A DNA stretch of 64,000 bases from NCBI GenBank assembly GCA_963813495.1, contig CAWEZC010000011.1, positions 1 to 64,000 on the forward strand, given 5' to 3'. The notes under the pieces are model-generated. The model searched no databases and was not told the DNA's origin. It saw only the letters and a program-made list of their open reading frames with translations. The translations under genes were made by a program, and so were the position numbers. Shown here in pieces: positions 26,516-33,588 of the stretch (within the stretch, counting starts at the first letter, position 1; every line of letters begins with the position of its first letter). This DNA comes from JACVRW01 sp963813495 (GTDB taxonomy: Bacteria > Actinomycetota > Thermoleophilia > Solirubrobacterales > Thermoleophilaceae).

Positions 26516-27235
26516 GTGGGCTCGCGAACCGTCGCTGTCGTGACCGCGCTGACGATGCTGGTCTGCGTCGTCGCGATCGCCGGTAGCGAGCCACTGCGCG
26601 GCACTGCGGGGCGGCCCCCGGCAACGCCTCCGCGGCCCCCGCAGCCCGCGGTGACCCCACCGCCGGAGTTTCCGGTGCCTGGCGCTCTGCCTCCGGAGGT
26701 GTTCGTCGTCGAACCGGAGGACGAGTCCCTGCCGGCGTGGCTGCGCGGGACGATCGCCCTGACGGGCGTCCTCGCCGCCGCAGTACTCCTCGTGCGCGAG
26801 CGGCGGAGGTGGGGCGGCAGACGTCGTGGGCGCCGCAGTCTCCGGCCGAGGGCACCACAAACTACCGTGGCTGAGCCGTCCAACGATGACACCGAGGACG
26901 ACACGGAGCTGGCGCGACGCGCGGTCGACGCCGCCTTGGCACGGCTGGGTCAACCCGCGGACCCGCGCGCGGCGGTGATCGAGGCGTACGCGCGCATGGA
27001 GGGGGTGCTCGCCGAACGAGAGCTCGGCCGGCGAACGCCCGAAGCACCACGCGAGTACCTCGGGCGCGTGCTACGCGAGCGGGGCATCCCGGAGCGAGCG
27101 CTGACGACCCTGACGGCGCTCTTCGAGGAGGCGCGCTTCAGCCTGCATCCGATCTCCGAGTCCGCGTCCGGACGCGCGGTCAGCGAACTCGAGAACACCC
27201 GCGTCGCCCTGGCCGCAATCGACGAGCACAACTGA
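26516..27235 (+). CDS. DUF4129 domain membrane protein
   Basis: The 239-residue protein starts at a GTG (26516) behind AGGGGAG. It has a signal peptide or first helix (VAVVTALTMLVCVVAIAGSEPL), a proline-rich outside segment, a second helix (LRGTIALTGVLAAAVLLV), a basic stop-transfer, and a C-terminal helical DUF4129 domain (AAVIEAYARMEGVLAERELGRRTPEAPREYL ... ALTTLFEEARFS). DUF4129 proteins usually sit with MoxR and DUF58 genes. Here the family member lies downstream of the SARP-WD40 gene on the other strand, so the regulator gene has become embedded within the locus. Confidence 0.85.
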   Translation: MGSRTVAVVTALTMLVCVVAIAGSEPLRGTAGRPPATPPRPPQPAVTPPPEFPVPGALPPEVFVVEPEDESLPAWLRGTIALTGVLAAAVLLVRERRRWGGRRRGRRSLRPRAPQTTVAEPSNDDTEDDTELARRAVDAALARLGQPADPRAAVIEAYARMEGVLAERELGRRTPEAPREYLGRVLRERGIPERALTTLTALFEEARFSLHPISESASGRAVSELENTRVALAAIDEHN

Positions 27236-27640
27236 GCGTCCCACGCCCCGCCGCACGCCCAGCTTTGCCATCGCAGACTCCTATGTGTTCGGACGGCCGG
27301 CGGCCGCAGGTCGGCGAGTCCCGCTCCTTCCCTCGCGCTCGCAGGGAACGCTCGCGGGCCGCCGGGCTGCAGCCATCGGCGCAGGGACCTCATGGAGCGC
27401 CACGACGCTACCGCACATGCGGGGAGCGAGATCCCAGATCGATCCTGCCGGCCGCCACCGACAGTGCCGCTTTCGCAGCGATGGAAGCGTGTGATCCAGT
27501 GATCCGAGACGCCTGCTCCGGACGACAAGCAGGCGTCTCGCCTGCCGCGGCGTCGCTTCTGCAAATCGCGCATTGCGATAGCGCGGTGGCGGCGAAAGCT
27601 GCCGCCGTGCCCGGATAGGGACACGTCCCATGACGGGCGT
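27236..27640. repeat. Gene-free 405-bp stretch with a strong hairpin (27505-27540) and a repeat core
   Basis: CGAGACGCCTGC (27505-27516) pairs perfectly with GCAGGCGTCTCG (27529-27540) around a 12-base loop. The loop plus stem edge, CGGACGACAAGCAG, recurs exactly at 55400-55413, also inside a hairpin. A partial inverted copy of the dispersed repeat core (CAGTGCCGCTTTCGCAGCG) lies at 27462-27480. No gene is seen. The hairpin could end transcription from either side, but no T run follows. Confidence 0.6.
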
Positions 27641-28480
27641 CTACTCGGGTGCGATGAGGTGCGCGCGCAGCAGCAGGACGTCGTGGTCGGTGTGCTTGGC
27701 CGGCACGACCTCCGCCGAGGGCGATCGCAGCGCGCCGCTTCCGTAGACGTGTTGGAGTCCGGGGGCCTGGTCGGCGGACCTGTCGGTGCGGGCCCAGACG
27801 CCGTCGGGGGCGCAGGGGCGGCGACGGTTGACGTCGCCGCCGAAGGTGACGGTGCGCGCGGATGCGCGACGTGCAAGGAGCGCCGCGAGTTCGACGCACT
27901 GCGCGTCGTTCCCCGCGACCTCGATAGTCGAGCGTGTGTTCAGGTGGGCGGTGCACACGTCGGCGTCGCCTCGGGTGGTGACGCACAGCCACCGGCGCCG
28001 CTCGATGCCAGCTTGTGCCTTGAAGTCTTGGTTGTCGGTGCTCTCGATGGCTGCCTCGGTGAGCACCGCGTCACCGAAGAGTCCTCGGCCGCCCGGTCGG
28101 ACGCAGCGTAGCCGCTGGCCGCGGTAAATGACCCTCGAGAAGCGCAGGTGGTAACCGGTCCGCCGGGCAGTCCGGGCGACGTCACTCCGGCAGGCCTCGT
28201 TGAAGGTGACAGCGTCCGGGTGCGCTTCACGGATCCGGGCCACCGCCTCGTCCACCACTGCCGGGTACGCCACCTTGCCGTAGCAGTCGGCCAGCCCGGA
28301 CAGGCACAGGTTCATCTGCATCAACGTGTATGTGGAGCTGGCAGCCGGCGGCACGGCCGCGGGCGTACCCAGTGACCTCAATCGTTCCTCCGTCGCGGTA
28401 CCGCTCGTCCCCGTGAATCCGCCGCAGCCGCACAGCGCGAGAACCAGCGCGCAAGCCGCCGCCGCGAGGAGCAGGATCAC
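27641..28480 (-). CDS. Lipoprotein endonuclease/exonuclease/phosphatase-fold protein
   Basis: The product is 279 residues from the GTG at 28480. A short signal peptide VILLLAAAACALVLALCGCGG ends in a lipobox-like LALC. The mature part has the DNase I-like signature: LMQMNLCLSG (metal-binding Asn), TFNEACRSD (Glu), DVCTAHLNTRS (catalytic His), VTFGGDVNRRR (Asp/Asn) and a final AKHTDHDVLLL (Asp-His). Enzymes of this fold are Mg2+-dependent phosphodiesterases acting on nucleic acids or lipids. Anchored outside the membrane, it may degrade environmental DNA or phospholipid headgroups (inference). Divergent from the pterin-like operon across about 225 bp. Confidence 0.8.
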   Translation of the reverse strand: MILLLAAAACALVLALCGCGGFTGTSGTATEERLRSLGTPAAVPPAASSTYTLMQMNLCLSGLADCYGKVAYPAVVDEAVARIREAHPDAVTFNEACRSDVARTARRTGYHLRFSRVIYRGQRLRCVRPGGRGLFGDAVLTEAAIESTDNQDFKAQAGIERRRWLCVTTRGDADVCTAHLNTRSTIEVAGNDAQCVELAALLARRASARTVTFGGDVNRRRPCAPDGVWARTDRSADQAPGLQHVYGSGALRSPSAEVVPAKHTDHDVLLLRAHLIAPE

Positions 28481-28706
28481 ACAGCTCCCCGGGCCGTCGG
28501 CCCAGCGGCGACCATGGGGTTCACAATCATCGACAGTACATCCGTCACGCACCTCGACCAATCTTGGATCCCGCGCCGTCGACGGACGGGCCCAGGGCGG
28601 CGCGCTCGGGGGAAGGATCGCCACCGGCAGGCGTCTGGTGAGGTGAACATCCCGGAGCCGCCCCGCGTATCACGGACACATGGCGTACCAAGCCGACGCA
28701 TAGGAC

Positions 28707-29687
28707 GTGCTCGACGAAGCACACGCCTTTTGGCTGTGCGGCCCCGGGCGCGGGGAGATCCGGCCGGTCGCGCTGCCCGAGCCGGGGAGTGGCGACGTGC
28801 TGGTCCGCACGCTGCGGTCCGGCGTCAGCCGCGGCACCGAGACGCTGGTGTTCCGCGGCGGCGTGCCGCCGAGCCAGTACGTGGCGATGCGGGCGCCGTT
28901 CCAGGAGGGGGACTTCCCGGGACCGGTCAAGTACGGCTACCTCAACGTAGGCGCCGTCGAGCAGGGGCCCCCGGAGCTGCGCGGCCGCACGGTCTTCTGC
29001 CTGTACCCCCACCAGACGGCTTACGTGGTGCCGGCCGGCGCCGTGACCGTCGTGCCCGACGACATGTCGCCCGCGCGCGCCGTGCTCGCCGGAACCGTCG
29101 AAACCGCCGTCAACGCCCTTTGGGACGCGGCTCCGCTGGTCGGCGACGGCGTCGCCGTCGTCGGCTCCGGGATGGTTGGCTGCTGCGTCGCGCGCCTGCT
29201 CGCCCGCTTCCCGGCGGTCGAGGTCACGCTCGTCGACGTGGACGAGTCACGGGCCGAGGTCGCGGCCGCGCTCGGGGCCGGCTTCGCGCGGCCGGACGAC
29301 GCCGCCGGCGGATGCGACCTGGTCGTGCACACGAGCGCGACGTCCGCCGGGCTTCAGTGCTCGCTCGACCTGCTCGCGCCTGAGGGCACGGTTCTTGACC
29401 TCAGCTGGTACGGCGACGCCAAGGTCCGGCTCTCGCTGGGCGGCGCCTTCCACGCGGGCCGCCTTGGGCTGCGCGCCAGCCAGGTCGGGACGGTGTCCCC
29501 CGCCCGAAGCGCGCGCCGCACGACGGCCGACAGGCTGGCACTCGCACTCGACCTGCTGCGCGACCCCGCCTTTGATGTGGTCGTCACCGGCGAGTCGCGC
29601 TTCGACGAACTGCCCGGCGTCATGGCGCGCCTGGCCGCGGGGAGCCTGCCGGCGCTCTGCCACACCATCACCTACGAGGGGACGTAG
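28707..29687 (+). CDS. MDR-superfamily (zinc-less) dehydrogenase, first gene of the operon
   Basis: The 326-residue protein starts at a GTG with AGGA seven bases upstream. It has the MDR layout: a GroES-like N-terminal half with VRTLRSGVSRGTETLVFRGG and KYGYLNVGAVEQG, then a Rossmann fold VAVVGSGMVGCCVARLLARFPAVEVTLVDVDESRAEVAAALGA (about 150-192). The catalytic-zinc Cys/His set of alcohol dehydrogenases is not visible. The SRGTE signature resembles MDR members such as BchC-like and threonine-dehydrogenase-like enzymes. Probably NAD(P)-dependent redox chemistry on an alcohol or side chain. Its stop is 3 bp from the PTPS-like gene. It is the first of eight co-directional genes joined by overlaps. 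Confidence 0.8.
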   Translation: MLDEAHAFWLCGPGRGEIRPVALPEPGSGDVLVRTLRSGVSRGTETLVFRGGVPPSQYVAMRAPFQEGDFPGPVKYGYLNVGAVEQGPPELRGRTVFCLYPHQTAYVVPAGAVTVVPDDMSPARAVLAGTVETAVNALWDAAPLVGDGVAVVGSGMVGCCVARLLARFPAVEVTLVDVDESRAEVAAALGAGFARPDDAAGGCDLVVHTSATSAGLQCSLDLLAPEGTVLDLSWYGDAKVRLSLGGAFHAGRLGLRASQVGTVSPARSARRTTADRLALALDLLRDPAFDVVVTGESRFDELPGVMARLAAGSLPALCHTITYEGT

Positions 29688-29690
29688 CGC

Positions 29691-30089
29691 GTGTTCAGCG
29701 TGACCATCCGCGACCACCTGATGATCGCGCACAGCCTGCGTGGCGAGGTGTTCGGCCCTGCGCAGCGCCTGCACGGCGCGACGTACGTCGTTGACGCCAC
29801 CTTCCGGCGCGCGACCCTCGACGCGGACGACATCGTGGTCGACATCGGCCGCGCAGCCGAGGCGCTGCGCGCCGTGTTGGGCGAGCTCGGCTATCGCAAC
29901 CTCGACGACGAGTTGGAGTTCGCGGGCATGAACACCACCACCGAGGCGCTCGCCGCGGTCATCGCGCACCGGCTCGTTGACCGCGCGCGCAGCGGCGCCC
30001 TGGGCGACGGCGGGCGGGAGCTCGATGGGCTGGTGGTCACGCTGCACGAGTCCCACGTCGCGTGGGCGAGCTACGAGCGGGCGCTATGA
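29691..30089 (+). CDS. Divergent 6-pyruvoyl-tetrahydropterin synthase / QueD-like protein
   Basis: The 132-residue protein, with a GTG start, has the T-fold of PTPS/QueD: IAHSL (H14), RLHGATYVV (H28), VVDIGRAAEALRAVLGEL, NTTTEALAAVIA (equivalent of the usual PTSENLA) and LHESHVAWASYE (substrate-gripping Glu120). However, the second zinc His of HxH is Ala30. The Cys four residues before the first His, the usual nucleophile, is Ala24. The usual LDH catalytic motif reads LGYRNLDD. It may thus bind a pterin-like ligand but do different chemistry from known PTPS or CPH4 synthase. It overlaps the glycosyltransferase start by four bases (ATGA). Confidence 0.8.
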   Translation: MFSVTIRDHLMIAHSLRGEVFGPAQRLHGATYVVDATFRRATLDADDIVVDIGRAAEALRAVLGELGYRNLDDELEFAGMNTTTEALAAVIAHRLVDRARSGALGDGGRELDGLVVTLHESHVAWASYERAL

Positions 30090-31153
30090 GCGAGGTCCAC
30101 GTCGTCGTCCCGGAGGGCATCGACGACCCCGCGCGGCCGAGCGGTGGCAACACATACGACCGCCGAGTCTGCCGAGGGCTCGCCGAACTCGGCTGGGCGG
30201 TGCACGAGCACGCAGTGCCCGGTGCTTGGCCGCGGGGCAGCGAGGCTGGGCACGCCGCCCTCGCGCGCGCCGTCCGGCGGATTCCTGATGGCGCCGTGGT
30301 CCTGCTCGACGGACTGATCGCGTCCACTGCCCCCGAAGCGCTCGTGCCTCAGGCGCGCAGGCTGCGGCAGGTCGTGCTAGTTCACATGCCGCTCGGCCAC
30401 CGTCCGCCGGACGACGAGGCCGGCGCGGTCCGTGTGCGCGAGCACGACGTCCTCGCAGCGGCCGCTGCCGTCGTCACGACAAGCGCATGGACTCGGCGCC
30501 GGCTGGGGGAGCTGTACGCGCTGCCGGCCGATCGGGTGCACGTGACCGAGCCTGGTGTCGACGCCGCCCGTCTCGCGCCGGGGACCGCGGCTGGCGACTC
30601 GCTGCTCTGCGTCGCGGCGTTGACACCCCACAAGGGGCACGACGTGCTGCTGGACGGCCTCGCGATGGTGACGGACCTGTCCTGGCGCCTCGAGTGTGTG
30701 GGCAGCCTGGTCCGCGACCGGGCGTTCGCCGACGGCGTGCGCCGGCGCGCGCGGAACAGCGGGCTGGGCAACCGGGTGCGCTTCACGGGACCGCGCACCG
30801 GCGCGGAGCTGGACCGCGCGTACGCCGCCGCGGACCTGCTCCTGCTCGCCTCGCAGGCCGAGACGTACGGCATGGTTGTCACCGAGGCCCTGGCCCGCGG
30901 CCTGCCGGTCCTCGCCACCGAGGTCGGCGGAGTGCCCGAGGCCCTCGGGCACGGAAAGGACGGCACCCGGCCCGGGTTGCTGGTCCCGCCCAGCGACGCG
31001 GCGGCCGTCGGCGCCGCGCTGCGGACGTGGCTGAGCGACGCCGAGCTGCGCGCGCGCCTGCGCCGGGCGGCCCGGGAGCGGCGCGCGTCGCTGCGCCGGT
31101 GGCCGGCCACCACGTCCGTCCTCGCCGGCGTTCTCGTGGGAGCGGCGCGGTGA
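30086..31153 (+). CDS. GT4-family glycosyltransferase
   Basis: The 355-residue protein is a GT-B fold retaining glycosyltransferase: an acceptor-side N-terminal half (SEVHVVVPEGIDDPARPSGGNTYDRRV), the nucleotide-sugar half with LTPHKGHDVLLDGLA, RVRFTGPRTGAELDRAYAAADLLLLASQAETYGMVVTEALARGLPVLATEVGGVPEAL (the E-x7-E pair is present). The ATG at 30086 overlaps the PTPS-like stop. No membrane helix is visible. Within this operon it would add a sugar to the product made by the reductive enzymes. The sugar donor cannot be read from sequence. Confidence 0.88.
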   Translation: MSEVHVVVPEGIDDPARPSGGNTYDRRVCRGLAELGWAVHEHAVPGAWPRGSEAGHAALARAVRRIPDGAVVLLDGLIASTAPEALVPQARRLRQVVLVHMPLGHRPPDDEAGAVRVREHDVLAAAAAVVTTSAWTRRRLGELYALPADRVHVTEPGVDAARLAPGTAAGDSLLCVAALTPHKGHDVLLDGLAMVTDLSWRLECVGSLVRDRAFADGVRRRARNSGLGNRVRFTGPRTGAELDRAYAAADLLLLASQAETYGMVVTEALARGLPVLATEVGGVPEALGHGKDGTRPGLLVPPSDAAAVGAALRTWLSDAELRARLRRAARERRASLRRWPATTSVLAGVLVGAAR

Positions 31154-31926
31154 GCGCGGAGGGCGTCCGGGTCAGCCCGGAGTGGCTTCTCCTGCGCGAG
31201 CCGGCCGACGCGGCGGCCCGGTCGGCCGAGCTCGTCGAGCGCCTCCGGCGGCGCCTCGCCAAGGCCGGCCCCCTCTTAATCCACGACCTGGGCGGCGCCA
31301 GCGGCGCGATGGGCCGCTGGCTTGCGCCGCGGCTGACCGGGCAGCAGCACTGGGTGGTGCACGACCGGGACGCGGGCCTGCTGGAGCTTGCCGTCGCAAC
31401 GGGCCCCGCCGCGGTCACCGTTGAGGCGAGGCGCTCCGACATCACGCGCCTGACGCCGCACGATCTTGCCGGCGCGAGCCTCATCACCGCCTCGGCCCTG
31501 CTTGACCTGCTGACGGCCGAGGGGCTGGTGCGGATACTCCGCGTCTGCACGGGGCGTCCGATGCTTCTCACGCTGACCGTCGTCGGTCGCGTCATCCTGA
31601 ACCCGGCGGACCCCCTGGACGCACGCATCGGCGCGGCGTTCAACGCCCACCAGCGCCGCGGCGGCCTGCTCGGCCCGGACGCTGTCGCGACCGCCGTCAA
31701 GGAGCTGGGCGCCGAGGTCCTCGTCCGGCCCAGCCCTTGGAGACTCGATGCGGCCCACCCCGACCTGACGGCCGCGTGGTTCGGCGGGTGGGTCGCCGCA
31801 GCGTGCGAGCAGGACCCCGCGCTGGCCGCCGAGGCCGGCGCCTACCGGGACCGGCGCCTGGCGCAGGCGGCCGTCGGCGAGCTCGCCGTCACGGTCGACC
31901 ATGCCGACCTGCTGGTGCTGCCGTGA
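31150..31926 (+). CDS. SAM-dependent methyltransferase-like protein
   Basis: The 258-residue protein starts at a GTG that overlaps the glycosyltransferase stop (GTGA). LLIHDLGGASGAMGRWLAPRLTGQQHWVVHDRDAGLLELA is a class I SAM-binding Rossmann motif I/II region, with SDITRLTPHDLAGASLITASALLDLLT as motifs III-IV. The rest (MLLTLTVVGRVILNPADPLDARIGAAFNAHQRR) resembles small-molecule O- or C-methyltransferases of natural-product clusters. A catalytic residue cannot be named. It overlaps the next gene by four bases. Confidence 0.75.
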   Translation: MSAEGVRVSPEWLLLREPADAAARSAELVERLRRRLAKAGPLLIHDLGGASGAMGRWLAPRLTGQQHWVVHDRDAGLLELAVATGPAAVTVEARRSDITRLTPHDLAGASLITASALLDLLTAEGLVRILRVCTGRPMLLTLTVVGRVILNPADPLDARIGAAFNAHQRRGGLLGPDAVATAVKELGAEVLVRPSPWRLDAAHPDLTAAWFGGWVAAACEQDPALAAEAGAYRDRRLAQAAVGELAVTVDHADLLVLP

Positions 31927-32906
31927 CGATCGCCGTCCGTGCCGGGCGCAACACCAAGATCCGCCGATGGTGGGTCCACCTCGCAGTGGCCGCCGCGACA
32001 CTCGCCGTCCTGGTCTCGCACCTGGGAACCGGCCCGTTCCTCGACGGCCTGCGCACGGTCGACGGCGGGGCGCTGGCGGCCGCGTCAGGCCTGGGCGTGC
32101 TGACCACCCTGTGCTGCGCCTGGCGCTGGCGGATCGTGGCCCGCGGCCTCCGCGTCGACCTGCCGCTGAGCACTGCGGTTGCCGCGTACTACCGCTCGCT
32201 CTTTCTCAACGTCACGCTGCCCGGCGGGGTGGCGGGCGACGTCCACCGTGGGATCAGCCACGGCCGTGACACGAACGACGTCGGCCGCGGACTGCGCGCC
32301 GTGGCGTGGGAGCGCTCGGCCGGGCAGGTCGTGCAGGTCGTCCTCACCGTCGCCGTCCTCCTCGTCGTGGCGTCGCCCGTGCGATCGGTCGTGCCGCTTG
32401 TCGCGCTCGCGCTCATCGCGGCGGCAGCGGGCGTCGCACTGGCGGCGCGCGTGCGGCCCGCCGCCGGCCGGTCCCCGTGGGCACGCCTGCGCAGCGCCGC
32501 GGCCCGCGACCTGCGTGATGCGCTGCTCGCCCGACGGGCGTGGCCGGCGATCGCGCTCACGTCGGCGCTCGTCCTTGCGGGCCACGCTGCCACGTTTCTG
32601 ATTGCCGCGCGGACCGCGGGCGCAACCGCACCGGCGTCCGAGATGCTGCCGCTGGCTCTGCTCGTGATGCAAGGGGCGGCGCTGCCCAACGTCGGCGGCT
32701 GGGGGCCGCGCGAGGGCGTGACGGCTTGGGCGTTCGCGGCCGCCGGGCTGGGTGCCTCGCTCGGGGTCGCGACTGCGGTCGTCTATGGCGTGATGGTCTT
32801 CGTCGCGTGCCTTCCGGGCGCCGTCGTCCTCGTGGCAGCCTGGCTCTACCGAACCCGGTCGGCGCCGTTGCTCGAGCGGCCGGCCCAGGGAGCCCCAGGT
32901 GTCTGA
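31923..32906 (+). CDS. Lysylphosphatidylglycerol-synthase-TM / flippase-like membrane protein (UPF0104 type)
   Basis: The 327-residue polytopic protein starts at a GTG overlapping the preceding stop, with eight or so helices. The diagnostic segment YYRSLFLNVTLPGGVAGDVHRG, together with the late PNVGGWGPREGV loop, marks the LPG_synthase_TM (MprF flippase-like) family. Members flip or transfer lipid-linked molecules or aid lipid glycosylation. Its presence suggests that the operon product is moved across, or built on, the membrane. It overlaps the RibD-type gene by 8 bp. Confidence 0.8.
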   Translation: MTIAVRAGRNTKIRRWWVHLAVAAATLAVLVSHLGTGPFLDGLRTVDGGALAAASGLGVLTTLCCAWRWRIVARGLRVDLPLSTAVAAYYRSLFLNVTLPGGVAGDVHRGISHGRDTNDVGRGLRAVAWERSAGQVVQVVLTVAVLLVVASPVRSVVPLVALALIAAAAGVALAARVRPAAGRSPWARLRSAAARDLRDALLARRAWPAIALTSALVLAGHAATFLIAARTAGATAPASEMLPLALLVMQGAALPNVGGWGPREGVTAWAFAAAGLGASLGVATAVVYGVMVFVACLPGAVVLVAAWLYRTRSAPLLERPAQGAPGV

Positions 32907-33588
32907 CCGCCCATACACCCTGCTGAGCTGCAGCGTGTCGCTCGACGGCTACCTGGGCGACCAGACGCCCCGCCTCGCGCTCTCGAACGAGGCCGACTTC
33001 GACCGGGTCGACGAGGTGCGCGCCTCCTGCGACGCGATCATGGTCGGCGCGGTCACCGTGCGCACGGACAACCCGCGGCTGCTCGTGCGCTCACCGGCCC
33101 GCCGCGAGGAGCGCGCGGCCCGCGGGCTCCCCTCGTCTCCCAAGAAGATCACCGTGACGAGCCGGGTGGACTTCGACGCGCGCTCGAACTTCTTCACCGC
33201 CGGCGAGGCCGAGAAGCTCGTCTACACCCCGAGCCCGCGGGTGGCCGACGCGCGGGCACTGCTGGGGCGGGCGGCGACGATCGTGGACGGCGGCCGGCGC
33301 GTACGCATGCGCTGGCTCACTGAGGACCTCGGTGACCGCGGCGTGGATCGGCTCATGGTCGAGGGCGGCGGCATCGTGCACACGCAGTTCCTGGCCGACA
33401 ACCTCGTCGACGAGTTGCATCTCGTCGTTGCACCCTTCTTCGTCGGCGACTCGAGCGCCCCGCGCTTCGTGAGCGATGGGCGCTTCCCGTGGAACGCCGA
33501 CCGGCGCGCGACGCTCGCAGAGGTGCGCCAGCTCGGCGACGTCGTGCTGCTGCGATACGCGCTCTCACCCCGGTTCCGCGACGAATGA
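32899..33588 (+). CDS. RibD C-terminal / DHFR-fold reductase
   Basis: The 229-residue protein has a GTG start. It has the dihydrofolate-reductase-like fold of the RibD reductase half: SCSVSLDGYLGD, CDAIMVGAVTVRTDNPRLLVR, KKITVTSRVDFDARSNFF, DRLMVEGGGIVHTQFLADNLVDELHLVVAPFFVGDSSAPRF. RibD-type enzymes use NADPH to reduce the ribose of aminouracil intermediates; stand-alone members also serve specialised pathways. There is no deaminase half. With a PTPS-like protein in the same operon it argues for a pyrimidine- or pteridine-derived product. It overlaps the next ATG by four bases. Confidence 0.88.
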   Translation: MSDRPYTLLSCSVSLDGYLGDQTPRLALSNEADFDRVDEVRASCDAIMVGAVTVRTDNPRLLVRSPARREERAARGLPSSPKKITVTSRVDFDARSNFFTAGEAEKLVYTPSPRVADARALLGRAATIVDGGRRVRMRWLTEDLGDRGVDRLMVEGGGIVHTQFLADNLVDELHLVVAPFFVGDSSAPRFVSDGRFPWNADRRATLAEVRQLGDVVLLRYALSPRFRDE

